Positions 1 to 5,814 of a stretch of 7,475 nt of DNA are shown in pieces; positions within the stretch are counted from its first letter, which is position 1; the number at the start of each line of letters is the position of its first letter. The stretch lies in contig JABFXT010000791.1 in assembly GCA_013361595.1 (NCBI GenBank), positions 1 through 7,475 on the forward strand. Direction: 5' to 3'. Under the pieces are notes generated by a model that was not told where the DNA came from, made no database searches, and worked only from the letters and a program-made list of their open reading frames with translations. Position numbers and translations under genes: made by a program. The DNA is from Nocardia sp. (lineage in GTDB: Bacteria; Actinomycetota; Actinomycetes; Mycobacteriales; Mycobacteriaceae).

Positions 1-123
1 CTTCTAGGTGTCTCGTAGAACTCGACTCGGGGGGTGCGTGGGCATTCGACGATCGGCTGCATGCGGACGATCTTCGGAACGGCCGGACTGTACTTGGACG
101 GGTGGTTCTCCGCCGACGACCGT
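1..123. other. No supportable gene at left edge
   Basis: I find no reading frame here with a convincing start, ribosome binding site or recognisable protein. An open plus-strand frame starting with GTG at position 8 runs into the antisense of fprB. Its translation is rich in Arg, Ser and Gly with no family resemblance, so I treat it as a shadow. The stretch lies downstream of fprB and of its putative terminator hairpin. It could be intergenic, or the edge of a neighbouring gene outside the window. Confidence 0.5.
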
Positions 124-156
124 GGGCCGTGCCGCGGATGCTCCGCTGCACGGCCC
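124..156 (-). terminator. Strong hairpin downstream of fprB
   Basis: A near-perfect inverted repeat: the outer 9-bp arms GGGCCGTGC (124-132) and GCACGGCCC (148-156) enclose one mismatch (133/147). Inside that are 5-bp arms GCGGA (134-138) and TCCGC (142-146) around a 3-base loop. It begins 27 bases past the fprB stop codon. There is no T run after it on the minus strand, so it resembles the tail-less terminators proposed for actinobacteria and not a classical one. The terminator role is inferred from position; the structure is symmetric and could act on either strand. Confidence 0.6.
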
Positions 157-183
157 GGCATCGGGCGCGGGCATACTCGCCGG

Positions 184-1860
184 TCAGCTGCCGCCTTTGG
201 CTGCCTGTAGCAGGTCCGCGAGGGTGGTGAACTTGACCCGGGGGCGGCCGGAATCCTTACCGGCGCCACGTTCTGCCTGGTCGATGGATTTCCAGCCGAC
301 GCGGTCCACCAGATCGGGCTGGCGTTCCTGGACCAGGGCGCGCAGCGCGTCCCGGTCGGCTGTGGGGGCGACCAGTTTTCCGGCGATGAAGTCGGCGATC
401 AGTCCTTCCACTGTTTCCTCGGAGTCGATCCGGTTCGAACCGATTACTCCGCGCGGGCCGCGTTTGATCCAGCCGCTGACGTACACACCGGTTACCGGTT
501 GGCCGTCCGCGCCGGTCACCCGGCCGTGTTCGTTGGGGACGACCGCGCGCCGATCGTCGAACGGCAGATCCGGAATCGGCTGTCCGCGATAGCCGATCGA
601 CCGCAGGACCAGGGACGCGGGCAGGATCCCGGATTCGCTGGTGGGGCGGGCGTTGAGGATTCCGTCCTCTTCGACCAGCTCGTTGCGGGCGTATTCCAGT
701 CCCTCGACCTTGTCCGTACCGGTGACCGCGGTGGGGGCGGCCAGATATTTGAACACGATCCGCTTGTTGCCGTCGATGGGCGGTTTCGCGGCGAATTCCT
801 CGGCGAGCGCGTATTTCAGCTTCAGCGAGGGTTCGACGTCCGGATGGTCGAGCAGTGCCTGTGATGCCGGGTCGAGTTCCAGTTCGGCCGGGTCGATCAT
901 GATATCGACACCGGACAGATGCGCCAGCGCCAGGAACTCCGGTGAGGTGTAGGCCGCCTGCAGCGGTCCCCGCCGGCCGAGCACCACGACCTCGCGGATA
1001 TTGCTGCTCCGCAACGCGGTGAGGGCGTGATCGGCGATATCGGTTTTCGCGAGTTCGTCGGGATGCACGGTCAGCACCCGGGCGACATCGAGCGCGACAT
1101 TGCCGTTGCCGACGATGACGGCTCGTTCACCGGAGAGGTCGAAAGCGCGGTCCGCGTAGTCGGGGTGCCCGTTGTACCAGGCCACGAACTCGGTGGCGGA
1201 GTGGCTACCGGGCAGGTCCTCGCCCGGGATACCCATGCGCCGGTCCGAGGAGGCACCCACGGCGTAGAGGACGGCGTGATGATGCGCCAGCAGTTCCTCA
1301 TGGGTGATGTGTTTGCCGACCTCGACGTTCAGGTAGTACTGCAGGGTGTCGCGGCGGAACGCCGACTCGAACATGCCCGCGACCGTTTTCGTGCCCGGAT
1401 GGTCGGGCGCCACGCCCGCGCGGACGAGCCCCCACGGGGTGGGCAGCCGGTCGAACATCTCCACCTGCACATCGCAGCGCCGCAGCAATTCGTCAGCCGC
1501 GTAGGCGGCCGCAGGGCCGGCACCGACGATCGCGACCCGTAGCGTGCCCAACTCCTTGGGCGGGCGCACGGGGGTCGAGATGGGATCCAGGTTCGATTCC
1601 AGCGGGTGCCGCTCGAACCAGGCGGCGTTGATATCCCGGAAGCGGGCCAGCGACGCGGACAGATCGTCCTCGGAGAAGATGGCCTCCACCGGGCACGCGT
1701 CGACACAGGCGCCACAGTCGATACAGGTGTCGGGGTCGATGTAGAGCATTTCGGTCGTGGCGAATTCCGGCTGGTCCGGAGTCGGGCGGATGCAGTCGAC
1801 CGGGCACTCGGAAACGCAGCTCGCGTCGTTGCAGCAACGCTGCGTGATTACGTAGGCCAT
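184..1860 (-). CDS. fprB: Ferredoxin/NADP+ reductase with fused 7Fe ferredoxin domain (FprB type)
   Basis: A cytoplasmic flavoprotein of 558 residues that passes electrons between NADPH and iron-sulfur carriers, for example to support cytochrome P450s. The N-terminal ferredoxin domain (about 1-65) has C9/C10, C15, C19 and C23, then C46, C49, C52 and C56. By analogy with 7Fe ferredoxins, C9 (or C10), C15 and C56 hold a 3Fe-4S cluster, and C19, C46, C49 and C52 hold a 4Fe-4S cluster. An adrenodoxin-reductase-like body follows: FAD motif GAGPAA (113-118), family signature PTPWGLVRAGVAPDHPGTK (140-158), and NADP motif VGNGNVALDVAR (250-261). R296-R297 sit where family members bind the 2'-phosphate of NADPH. 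A conserved GWIKRGPRGVIG block lies near the C-terminus. Length and order match mycobacterial FprB. The ATG start has GAGGA about 11 bases upstream and begins directly with the ferredoxin fold. It is transcribed divergently from the SixA-type gene. Confidence 0.93.
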   Translation of the reverse strand: MAYVITQRCCNDASCVSECPVDCIRPTPDQPEFATTEMLYIDPDTCIDCGACVDACPVEAIFSEDDLSASLARFRDINAAWFERHPLESNLDPISTPVRPPKELGTLRVAIVGAGPAAAYAADELLRRCDVQVEMFDRLPTPWGLVRAGVAPDHPGTKTVAGMFESAFRRDTLQYYLNVEVGKHITHEELLAHHHAVLYAVGASSDRRMGIPGEDLPGSHSATEFVAWYNGHPDYADRAFDLSGERAVIVGNGNVALDVARVLTVHPDELAKTDIADHALTALRSSNIREVVVLGRRGPLQAAYTSPEFLALAHLSGVDIMIDPAELELDPASQALLDHPDVEPSLKLKYALAEEFAAKPPIDGNKRIVFKYLAAPTAVTGTDKVEGLEYARNELVEEDGILNARPTSESGILPASLVLRSIGYRGQPIPDLPFDDRRAVVPNEHGRVTGADGQPVTGVYVSGWIKRGPRGVIGSNRIDSEETVEGLIADFIAGKLVAPTADRDALRALVQERQPDLVDRVGWKSIDQAERGAGKDSGRPRVKFTTLADLLQAAKGGS

Positions 1861-2036
1861 ATTTGTGCAGATCCTCGAGACTTATGTGCGGACTGGTGCC
1901 GTCCGGGTCGCGGTTGGCAGGGCGTGACGACTGAGCGTGGACCGGGGTCGCCGGCCCACCCTCCATTGTGACGCCGCTTTCAGTTTGCCTCGAGTGTGTT
2001 ATGGATCTCCGCACCGAGGGTGCCTACGGTGGTCAC
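1861..2036. promoter_or_regulatory. Divergent intergenic region between fprB and the SixA-type gene
   Basis: These 176 bases must carry the promoters for both flanking genes, because they are transcribed away from each other. Apart from the fprB ribosome binding site (GAGGA on the minus strand, near 1872-1876) I cannot assign convincing -35/-10 pairs. In-frame starts for the plus-strand gene exist at 1968 (GTG) and 2001 (ATG). The residues they would add do not look like the family. Confidence 0.4.
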
Positions 2037-2528
2037 ATGGCTCGAACTCTGATCTTGATGCGGCACGGGAAGTCGGGGTATCCGGCCGGAGTCGAGGACC
2101 ATGAGCGCCCGCTCGCGCCGCGCGGGCACCGTGAAGCTGCGCTGGCCGGTGCGTGGCTGCGGCGGACCCAGCCGCCGATCGACTTGGTCCGCTGCTCCAC
2201 CGCGACCCGTACCCGGGAAACGCTCGCCGCTACCGGCGTGGACGCCCCGGTCGAGTTCGAGTCCGGAATCTACGAGGCGGACACCGGCTATCTGATCGAA
2301 CTGGTCGGCCTCACCGACCCCGCGATCTCGACCCTGCTGGTGATCGGCCACGCCCCGGGTATGCCGTGGACGGCCTGGGATCTCGCGGCCGCGCACGATA
2401 CCGACGATGCGCTGCGGCTGAGTCGCAAATTCCCGACCTCGGCCCTGGCGGTGCTGCGTTTCACCGGCGAATGGGACCGGGTCGGCCCGGGGGCGGGCGA
2501 CCTGGTGAGCTTCCACGTCCCGCGCTGA
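2037..2528 (+). CDS. SixA-type phosphohistidine phosphatase family protein (histidine phosphatase superfamily)
   Basis: A 163-residue member of the histidine phosphatase superfamily, the single-domain SixA-like branch, presumed cytoplasmic. The RHG signature (residues 9-11) supplies the nucleophile H10 with R9. R58, in an STATRTRET block, and H105, in VIGHAPGM, fit the other phosphate-pocket residues. E80 is a possible acid. The usual GHNPGM motif reads GHAPGM here. E. coli SixA removes phosphate from histidine phosphotransfer proteins, but actinobacterial relatives have no firmly known substrate, so only the fold and phosphatase chemistry are well supported. I chose ATG 2037 because MARTLILMRHGKS is how the family begins. 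No good ribosome binding site precedes it (GAGG at 2016-2019 is too far away), so the mRNA may be leaderless. The gene converges on the small membrane protein gene with a 3-base gap. Confidence 0.85.
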   Translation: MARTLILMRHGKSGYPAGVEDHERPLAPRGHREAALAGAWLRRTQPPIDLVRCSTATRTRETLAATGVDAPVEFESGIYEADTGYLIELVGLTDPAISTLLVIGHAPGMPWTAWDLAAAHDTDDALRLSRKFPTSALAVLRFTGEWDRVGPGAGDLVSFHVPR

Positions 2529-2531
2529 CGC

Positions 2532-2732
2532 TCAGCGCAGCAGTTTGCCGCCGAACACCGCTCCGGCGCCGAGCACGACGAGCAGCAGGAACGCCGCCCA
2601 GCCGCCGATCAGCCACCAGACCAGACCGAACACCACCACGATCGGCGCCACCGCGATGGCGGTGATCACCGGGCTCTCCTTGACCGTGGCCCACGCCGAA
2701 CGTGCCCGGACCCGGTCGATTTCCTTGGCCAT
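2532..2732 (-). CDS. Small two-helix membrane protein, unknown function
   Basis: A 66-residue protein I cannot assign to a named family. A charged, basic N-terminal segment (about 1-20, with several Arg and Lys) is followed by two hydrophobic stretches, about 22-42 and 44-62. A tight WWLIGGW turn lies between them and the C-terminus is GGKLLR. This suggests a helical hairpin in the cytoplasmic membrane; by the positive-inside rule both ends would be cytoplasmic. The antisense frames give only low-complexity protein, and the start has a good leaderless-type -10 element, which supports this as the real gene. It may resemble small hypothetical membrane proteins common in Nocardia and mycobacteria, but no function can be read from the sequence. 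Confidence 0.72.
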   Translation of the reverse strand: MAKEIDRVRARSAWATVKESPVITAIAVAPIVVVFGLVWWLIGGWAAFLLLVVLGAGAVFGGKLLR

Positions 2733-2738
2733 GTTCCC

Positions 2739-2744
2739 AGGTTA
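2739..2744 (-). promoter_or_regulatory. Putative -10 element for the small membrane protein gene
   Basis: On the minus strand TAACCT fits the actinobacterial -10 pattern TANNNT and lies 6 bases before the ATG. This spacing would make transcription start at or next to the start codon, giving a leaderless mRNA. No clear -35 box is visible and there is no strong ribosome binding site, which agrees with leaderless translation. Confidence 0.4.
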
Positions 2745-2819
2745 CGTGGACGTTCCCGGCTGCGCCGGGACACGCGGTTTCGTGATGGCGAGCCCCCTGG
2801 ACGGCTGTGGTCCGGCCGC

Positions 2820-2849
2820 CCGGCCGGTCCGGCGCCGGCCGGTCCGGCC
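2820..2849. repeat. 15-bp tandem duplication in GC-rich intergenic DNA
   Basis: Two adjacent copies of CCGGCCGGTCCGGC plus one base (G in 2820-2834, C in 2835-2849) differ only at that last base. The unit is itself rich in palindromic GGCC/CCGG steps, so the region can fold in several ways. It sits between the divergent small membrane protein gene and the acetyltransferase gene, just upstream of a possible -10 element at 2854-2859. Confidence 0.75.
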
Positions 2850-2853
2850 TGAG

Positions 2854-2859
2854 TACGCT
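2854..2859 (+). promoter_or_regulatory. Possible -10 element for the acetyltransferase-pirin pair
   Basis: TACGCT fits TANNNT and is close to the TAGGCT/TACGCT type common in actinobacteria. It lies about 70 bases before the acetyltransferase start codon. The matching -35 position falls inside the tandem GC-rich repeat and has no recognisable box, so this is a weak assignment. Confidence 0.28.
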
Positions 2860-2927
2860 GGCGCTCGGCGGCCCGGCCATCGGCCGCCGTGTTCAGAGAT
2901 ATCCGGATGCGGAGAGGAGCTGCGGAG

Positions 2928-3233
2928 ATGACCGAAGCGACCGAACAGAGCAAGGTACTGCGCAAAGCCGGTGAGAACCGTTACGAGGTGTGGTACGGCG
3001 CCGAACTGGCCGGATTCGCCGAGTACACCGAGCAGGGCGGGGAAACCGTCTTCACCCACACCGAGATCGGCCCGGAGTTCGGCGGAAAGGGGCTGGGCAG
3101 CCGGCTGGCCGAATTCGCGATCACCGACACCGTGGAGCGCGGACGCAAGATCCGGCCGGAATGCCCGTTCATCCGCGCCTACCTGGAGAAGCATCCGCAG
3201 TACAACGACCATGTGGTCGGGCTCGGTGAGTGA
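2928..3233 (+). CDS. Small GNAT-like N-acetyltransferase (YidJ / Acetyltransf_CG type)
   Basis: A 101-residue protein that matches the short GNAT-related family lacking the first part of the usual fold. It shows the typical strand and loop HTEI (44-47), then the acetyl-CoA pyrophosphate loop EFGGKGLGSRL (50-60). A helix follows, and then the family-typical tail PECPFIRAYLEKHPQYND (77-94) with conserved C79. Members bind acetyl-CoA; their acceptor is generally unknown, so I claim no substrate. The start at ATG 2928 is fixed by GGAGAGGAG (2911-2919) 8 bases upstream; an in-frame start at 2889 lacks this. The stop overlaps the pirin gene start by 8 bases, so the two are probably one operon with coupled translation. 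Confidence 0.86.
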   Translation: MTEATEQSKVLRKAGENRYEVWYGAELAGFAEYTEQGGETVFTHTEIGPEFGGKGLGSRLAEFAITDTVERGRKIRPECPFIRAYLEKHPQYNDHVVGLGE

Positions 3234-4209
3234 TCTCGATCCGCATCCGGCCGAAACCCTCTGTGAACCGGGCGGCGGGCCCGGGCCGGTAGCCCGGTTG
3301 TATCCGGCGCGTGAGGTTCCGCTGGGCGGGGTGCGCGGCACCTATGTGGAACGGACGCTGCCGCAGCGGGATCTGCCGACGGTCGGGGCCTGGTGCTTCC
3401 TGGACTACTTCGGCGCGCCCACGGTCACCGTCACCGGCGCACCGCCCGATATCGATCCGCATCCGCATATCGGCCTGCAGACCGTCACCTGGCCGTTCGA
3501 GGGGATGATCAGGCACCGGGATTCGGTGCGTTCGGATGTGCGGATCGAACCGGGCCAGCTCAACCTGATGACCTCCGGCCGCGGTATCGCCCATTCGGAG
3601 TACACGGTCCCCGATGCCCCGGCCGGGCGCGGACTGCAGCTGTGGATCGCGCTGCCCGACGGCCACCGTGAGATCGCGCCGCATTTCGAACAGCACCGCG
3701 AGCTGCCCGTGTACACCGCCCCGGGATTGCGGGCGACGGTACTGCTGGGTTCGCTCGCCGGGATCGCCTCACCCGCGATCATCTACACCCCGCTGGTGGG
3801 GGCCGATATCGAGATCGATCCGGTCACGGCGGTGACGCTGCCGACGAATCCCGAGTTCGAATACGCGCTGCTGGTCGTCGAGGGCACGGTGACCGCCGCC
3901 GGGACCGAGCTCACCTCTGGACCGCTGCTGTATCTGGGGACCGGTCGCGACAGTCTGGAACTGTCCAGCGACTCCGGCGGCCGGTTCGCCCTGATCGGCG
4001 GGGAGCCGCTCGCGGAGGAGCTGGTGATGTGGTGGAACTTCGTCGCCCGCGACCACGCGGAGATCGTGGCGGCCCGCACGGATTGGGAGTCGCACGACAC
4101 CGAACGCTTCGGTGATATCGCCGGCCACAGTCCCGACCAGCGCATTCCGGCCCCGCCGCTGCCCGGCGGGCAATTGAAACCCCGCGCGCGGCAGCCGCAC
4201 GGCAGCTGA
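3226..4209 (+). CDS. Pirin family protein (bicupin)
   Basis: A 327-residue pirin with two cupin domains. In the N-terminal cupin (about 20-145) the metal ligands are H79 and H81 (DPHPHIGLQTVTW) and H123 and E125 (GRGIAHSE), equivalent to the four iron ligands of human pirin, so a metal site is expected. The C-terminal pirin domain spans about 190-300 and ends in a conserved MWWNFVARDHAEI stretch. Some bacterial pirins are quercetin 2,3-dioxygenases and others act as redox-responsive partners of metabolic enzymes; the sequence does not tell which applies. I chose GTG 3226 because the acetyltransferase stop overlaps it (GTGAGTGA) and because the length then fits. Other in-frame starts lie upstream within the acetyltransferase gene. 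The ribosome binding site is weak, as expected for coupled translation. Confidence 0.9.
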   Translation: MSDLDPHPAETLCEPGGGPGPVARLYPAREVPLGGVRGTYVERTLPQRDLPTVGAWCFLDYFGAPTVTVTGAPPDIDPHPHIGLQTVTWPFEGMIRHRDSVRSDVRIEPGQLNLMTSGRGIAHSEYTVPDAPAGRGLQLWIALPDGHREIAPHFEQHRELPVYTAPGLRATVLLGSLAGIASPAIIYTPLVGADIEIDPVTAVTLPTNPEFEYALLVVEGTVTAAGTELTSGPLLYLGTGRDSLELSSDSGGRFALIGGEPLAEELVMWWNFVARDHAEIVAARTDWESHDTERFGDIAGHSPDQRIPAPPLPGGQLKPRARQPHGS

Positions 4210-4220
4210 TCCGAATCAGC
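4205..4220 (+). terminator. Small hairpin at the pirin stop codon
   Basis: Perfect 6-bp arms GCTGAT (4205-4210) and ATCAGC (4215-4220) with a 4-base loop span the pirin TGA and end 3 bases before the -35 box of the merR promoter. A few T residues follow but there is no run. It may weakly terminate the acetyltransferase-pirin transcript, or it may be chance. Confidence 0.3.
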
Positions 4221-4222
4221 GC

Positions 4223-4253
4223 TTGCTTGGAGTGCACTCCAGGTGGATAACGT
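4223..4253 (+). promoter_or_regulatory. MerR-type promoter and operator
   Basis: A -35 box TTGCTT (4223-4228) and a -10 box TAACGT (4248-4253, matching TANNNT) are separated by 19 bp. That is the over-long spacer typical of promoters controlled by MerR-family activators, which twist the DNA to realign the boxes. The perfect 14-bp palindrome TGGAGTGCACTCCA (4228-4241) lies across the start of the spacer. It is the natural binding site for the MerR-family protein encoded about 80 bases downstream. Inferred role: autoregulation of the regulator-reductase operon. Confidence 0.85.
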
Positions 4254-4283
4254 TGTCCTCGTTCGACGAGAGGATATCGGGCA

Positions 4284-4303
4284 CCACAGCTGAATCGTTG
4301 TGG
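4284..4303 (+). other. Possible leader hairpin upstream of the MerR-family gene
   Basis: CCACA (4284-4288) and TGTGG (4299-4303) could pair around a 10-base loop in the leader. A second small stem, CTCGT/ACGAG, lies just upstream near 4258-4270. Both stems are short, and I see no known riboswitch pattern. Confidence 0.2.
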
Positions 4304-4334
4304 CGCAGCGACTTTCGGCAAGAGAGGTAGTCCT

Positions 4335-4781
4335 GTGAGCATTTCCGGACCCAGCCTGGACGTCACCGACCCGGCGCGGGAGCTCCCCCGGCATTCGATC
4401 GGGGCCGCCGCCCGGCACTGCGGGCTGAGCCAGGACACCCTGCGCTGGTACGAGCGCATCGGTCTGCTGGCCCATATCGGCCGCGATCACACCGGAAAAC
4501 GCCGGTTCAGTGACCGGGACCTCGATTGGCTGACCCTGATCACCCGGTTGCGCACCACCGGGATGACGGTGGCGGACATGATCAGGTACGCCGAACTGGT
4601 CCGCGCCGGCGCGAGCACGATCCCCGAACGGCTCGCGATGTTCCGCAAGACCCGCGCCGATGTCCTCGAACGTATCGCCGAACTGGAGCAGACCGTGGCG
4701 GTGCTGGATCACAAGATCTCGATCTACGAACAGCACACCCTCAGTGACACCGTCCGGTCCACCGACAACGCCGCTTCGTGA
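4335..4781 (+). CDS. MerR family transcriptional regulator
   Basis: A 148-residue DNA-binding regulator. The winged helix-turn-helix spans about 20-88: HSIGAAARHCGLSQDTLRWYERIGLL (20-45) is the classic MerR recognition segment, followed by the wing GKRRFSDRDLDWL (54-66). A long amphipathic dimerisation helix runs from about 100 to 135. The only cysteine is C29, inside the DNA-binding domain, so there is no Cys cluster for metal sensing and no [2Fe-2S] motif of the SoxR type. The protein resembles the branch that sits beside aldo/keto reductase and alcohol dehydrogenase genes and often responds to aldehydes or other electrophiles. The signal here is unknown. GTG 4335 is supported by GAGAGG (4322-4327) 7 bases upstream. 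It is very probably co-transcribed with the reductase 16 bases downstream and controls the palindromic promoter at 4223-4253. Confidence 0.92.
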   Translation: MSISGPSLDVTDPARELPRHSIGAAARHCGLSQDTLRWYERIGLLAHIGRDHTGKRRFSDRDLDWLTLITRLRTTGMTVADMIRYAELVRAGASTIPERLAMFRKTRADVLERIAELEQTVAVLDHKISIYEQHTLSDTVRSTDNAAS

Positions 4782-4797
4782 AGGGACACCCGAGACC

Positions 4798-5814
4798 ATG
4801 ACCGACTCCGCAGTACTGCCGACCACCACGCTGGGCACCGATGGGATCCGGGTCGGTGTACAAGGGCTGGGCTGTATGGGTATGAGCGAGTTCTACGGCC
4901 CCACCGATCGCGCGGAATCCCGGGCGACCCTGGAGCGGGCCCTCGAACTCGGCATCACCCTGTTCGATACCGCCGATATCTACGGATCCGGTGACAACGA
5001 GGAATTCTTGAGCGATTTCGTGCGCGCCAATCGGGACCGGATCGTCCTGGCCACGAACTTCGCACTCGTCCGCAAGGCCGACGATCCGACGTATCGCGGT
5101 GTCGACAATTCACCCGAATACATCCGCGCGGCCGTGGACGCCAGCCTCCGCCGGCTCGGCGTCGACACCATCGATCTGTACTACATGCACCGGCGTGATC
5201 CCCGGGTGCCGCTCGCGGACAGTGTGGGCGCGATGGCCGAACTGGTCCGAGCCGGCAAAGTACGCGCACTCGGCCTCTCCGAGGTCACCGGCGACGAGCT
5301 GCGCGCCGCGCACGCGATCCATCCGATCGCGGCGGTGCAGTCGGAGTGGTCGCTGTTCTCCCGCGATGTCGAGCGCACGGCCGTACCCGCCGCCGCCGAG
5401 CTGGGCGTCGCCTTCGTGCCCTACTCACCGCTGGGCCGTGGCTTCCTCACCGGCGCCCTGCCCAGCACCGACGATCTGGCCGAAGGCGATTTCCGGCGGA
5501 ACATGCCTCGTTTCACCGGCGACAACGCCGCGCACAATGCCGCGCTCCTGGCACCCCTGCACACCATCGCCCAGGACCGCGGACTCACCTCCGCGCAGAT
5601 CGCGCTGGCCTGGGTGCAGGCCCGGGCGCAGGTGCACGGATTGCCGGTGGTCCCCATTCCGGGCACCCGGCGCCGGACCCGGCTCGCGGAGAACGCGGGG
5701 GCCGCGACCGTCACATTGACCGCCGCGGAGCTGGAGCGGCTGGAACCGATCGCCGGGCAGGTGGCCGGGCAACGCTACCCGGATATGTCGCTCACATCGG
5801 CGGGCCGCGAGTAG
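4798..5814 (+). CDS. Aldo/keto reductase with Asn at the catalytic Lys position
   Basis: A 338-residue protein of full length for bacterial aldo/keto reductases, (beta/alpha)8-barrel NADPH-dependent enzymes that reduce aldehydes and ketones. GVQGLGCMGMSEFYGP (20-35) is the usual opening. Of the catalytic tetrad, D57 and Y62 (DTADIYGS) and H131 (YYMHRRDP) are present. The Lys normally found in the ATKF-type motif is Asn87 (ATNF; codon AAC at 5056-5058). The C-terminal cofactor loop PIPGTRRRTRLAENAG is intact, so NADPH binding should be kept. Losing the Lys usually cuts AKR activity strongly, so the enzyme may be weak, altered or non-catalytic; a single-base read error (AAG/AAC) is also possible. 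The ATG start follows a modest AAGGGA about 11 bases upstream, and the gene is the second of the merR operon. Its 3' end overlaps the convergent regulator gene by 40 bases. Confidence 0.93.
   Translation: MTDSAVLPTTTLGTDGIRVGVQGLGCMGMSEFYGPTDRAESRATLERALELGITLFDTADIYGSGDNEEFLSDFVRANRDRIVLATNFALVRKADDPTYRGVDNSPEYIRAAVDASLRRLGVDTIDLYYMHRRDPRVPLADSVGAMAELVRAGKVRALGLSEVTGDELRAAHAIHPIAAVQSEWSLFSRDVERTAVPAAAELGVAFVPYSPLGRGFLTGALPSTDDLAEGDFRRNMPRFTGDNAAHNAALLAPLHTIAQDRGLTSAQIALAWVQARAQVHGLPVVPIPGTRRRTRLAENAGAATVTLTAAELERLEPIAGQVAGQRYPDMSLTSAGRE

Noticed and set aside
8..592. Plus-strand open frame of 194 codons at the left edge
   Set aside because: Most of it is antisense to fprB and the translation is low-complexity; no recognisable protein.
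1968..2036. Upstream in-frame starts (GTG 1968, ATG 2001) for the SixA-type phosphatase
   Set aside because: They would add residues before the strand that normally opens this family (MARTLILMRHG), and neither has a convincing ribosome binding site.
4254..4334. Possible riboswitch in the merR leader
   Set aside because: Only two short stems are visible with no conserved riboswitch core, and the MerR-type operator already explains control.
3783..4838. Minus-strand open frame of 351 codons
   Set aside because: It lies antisense to the pirin and merR genes and crosses the merR promoter. No ribosome binding site or domain is visible, while the opposite strand has two unmistakable families.
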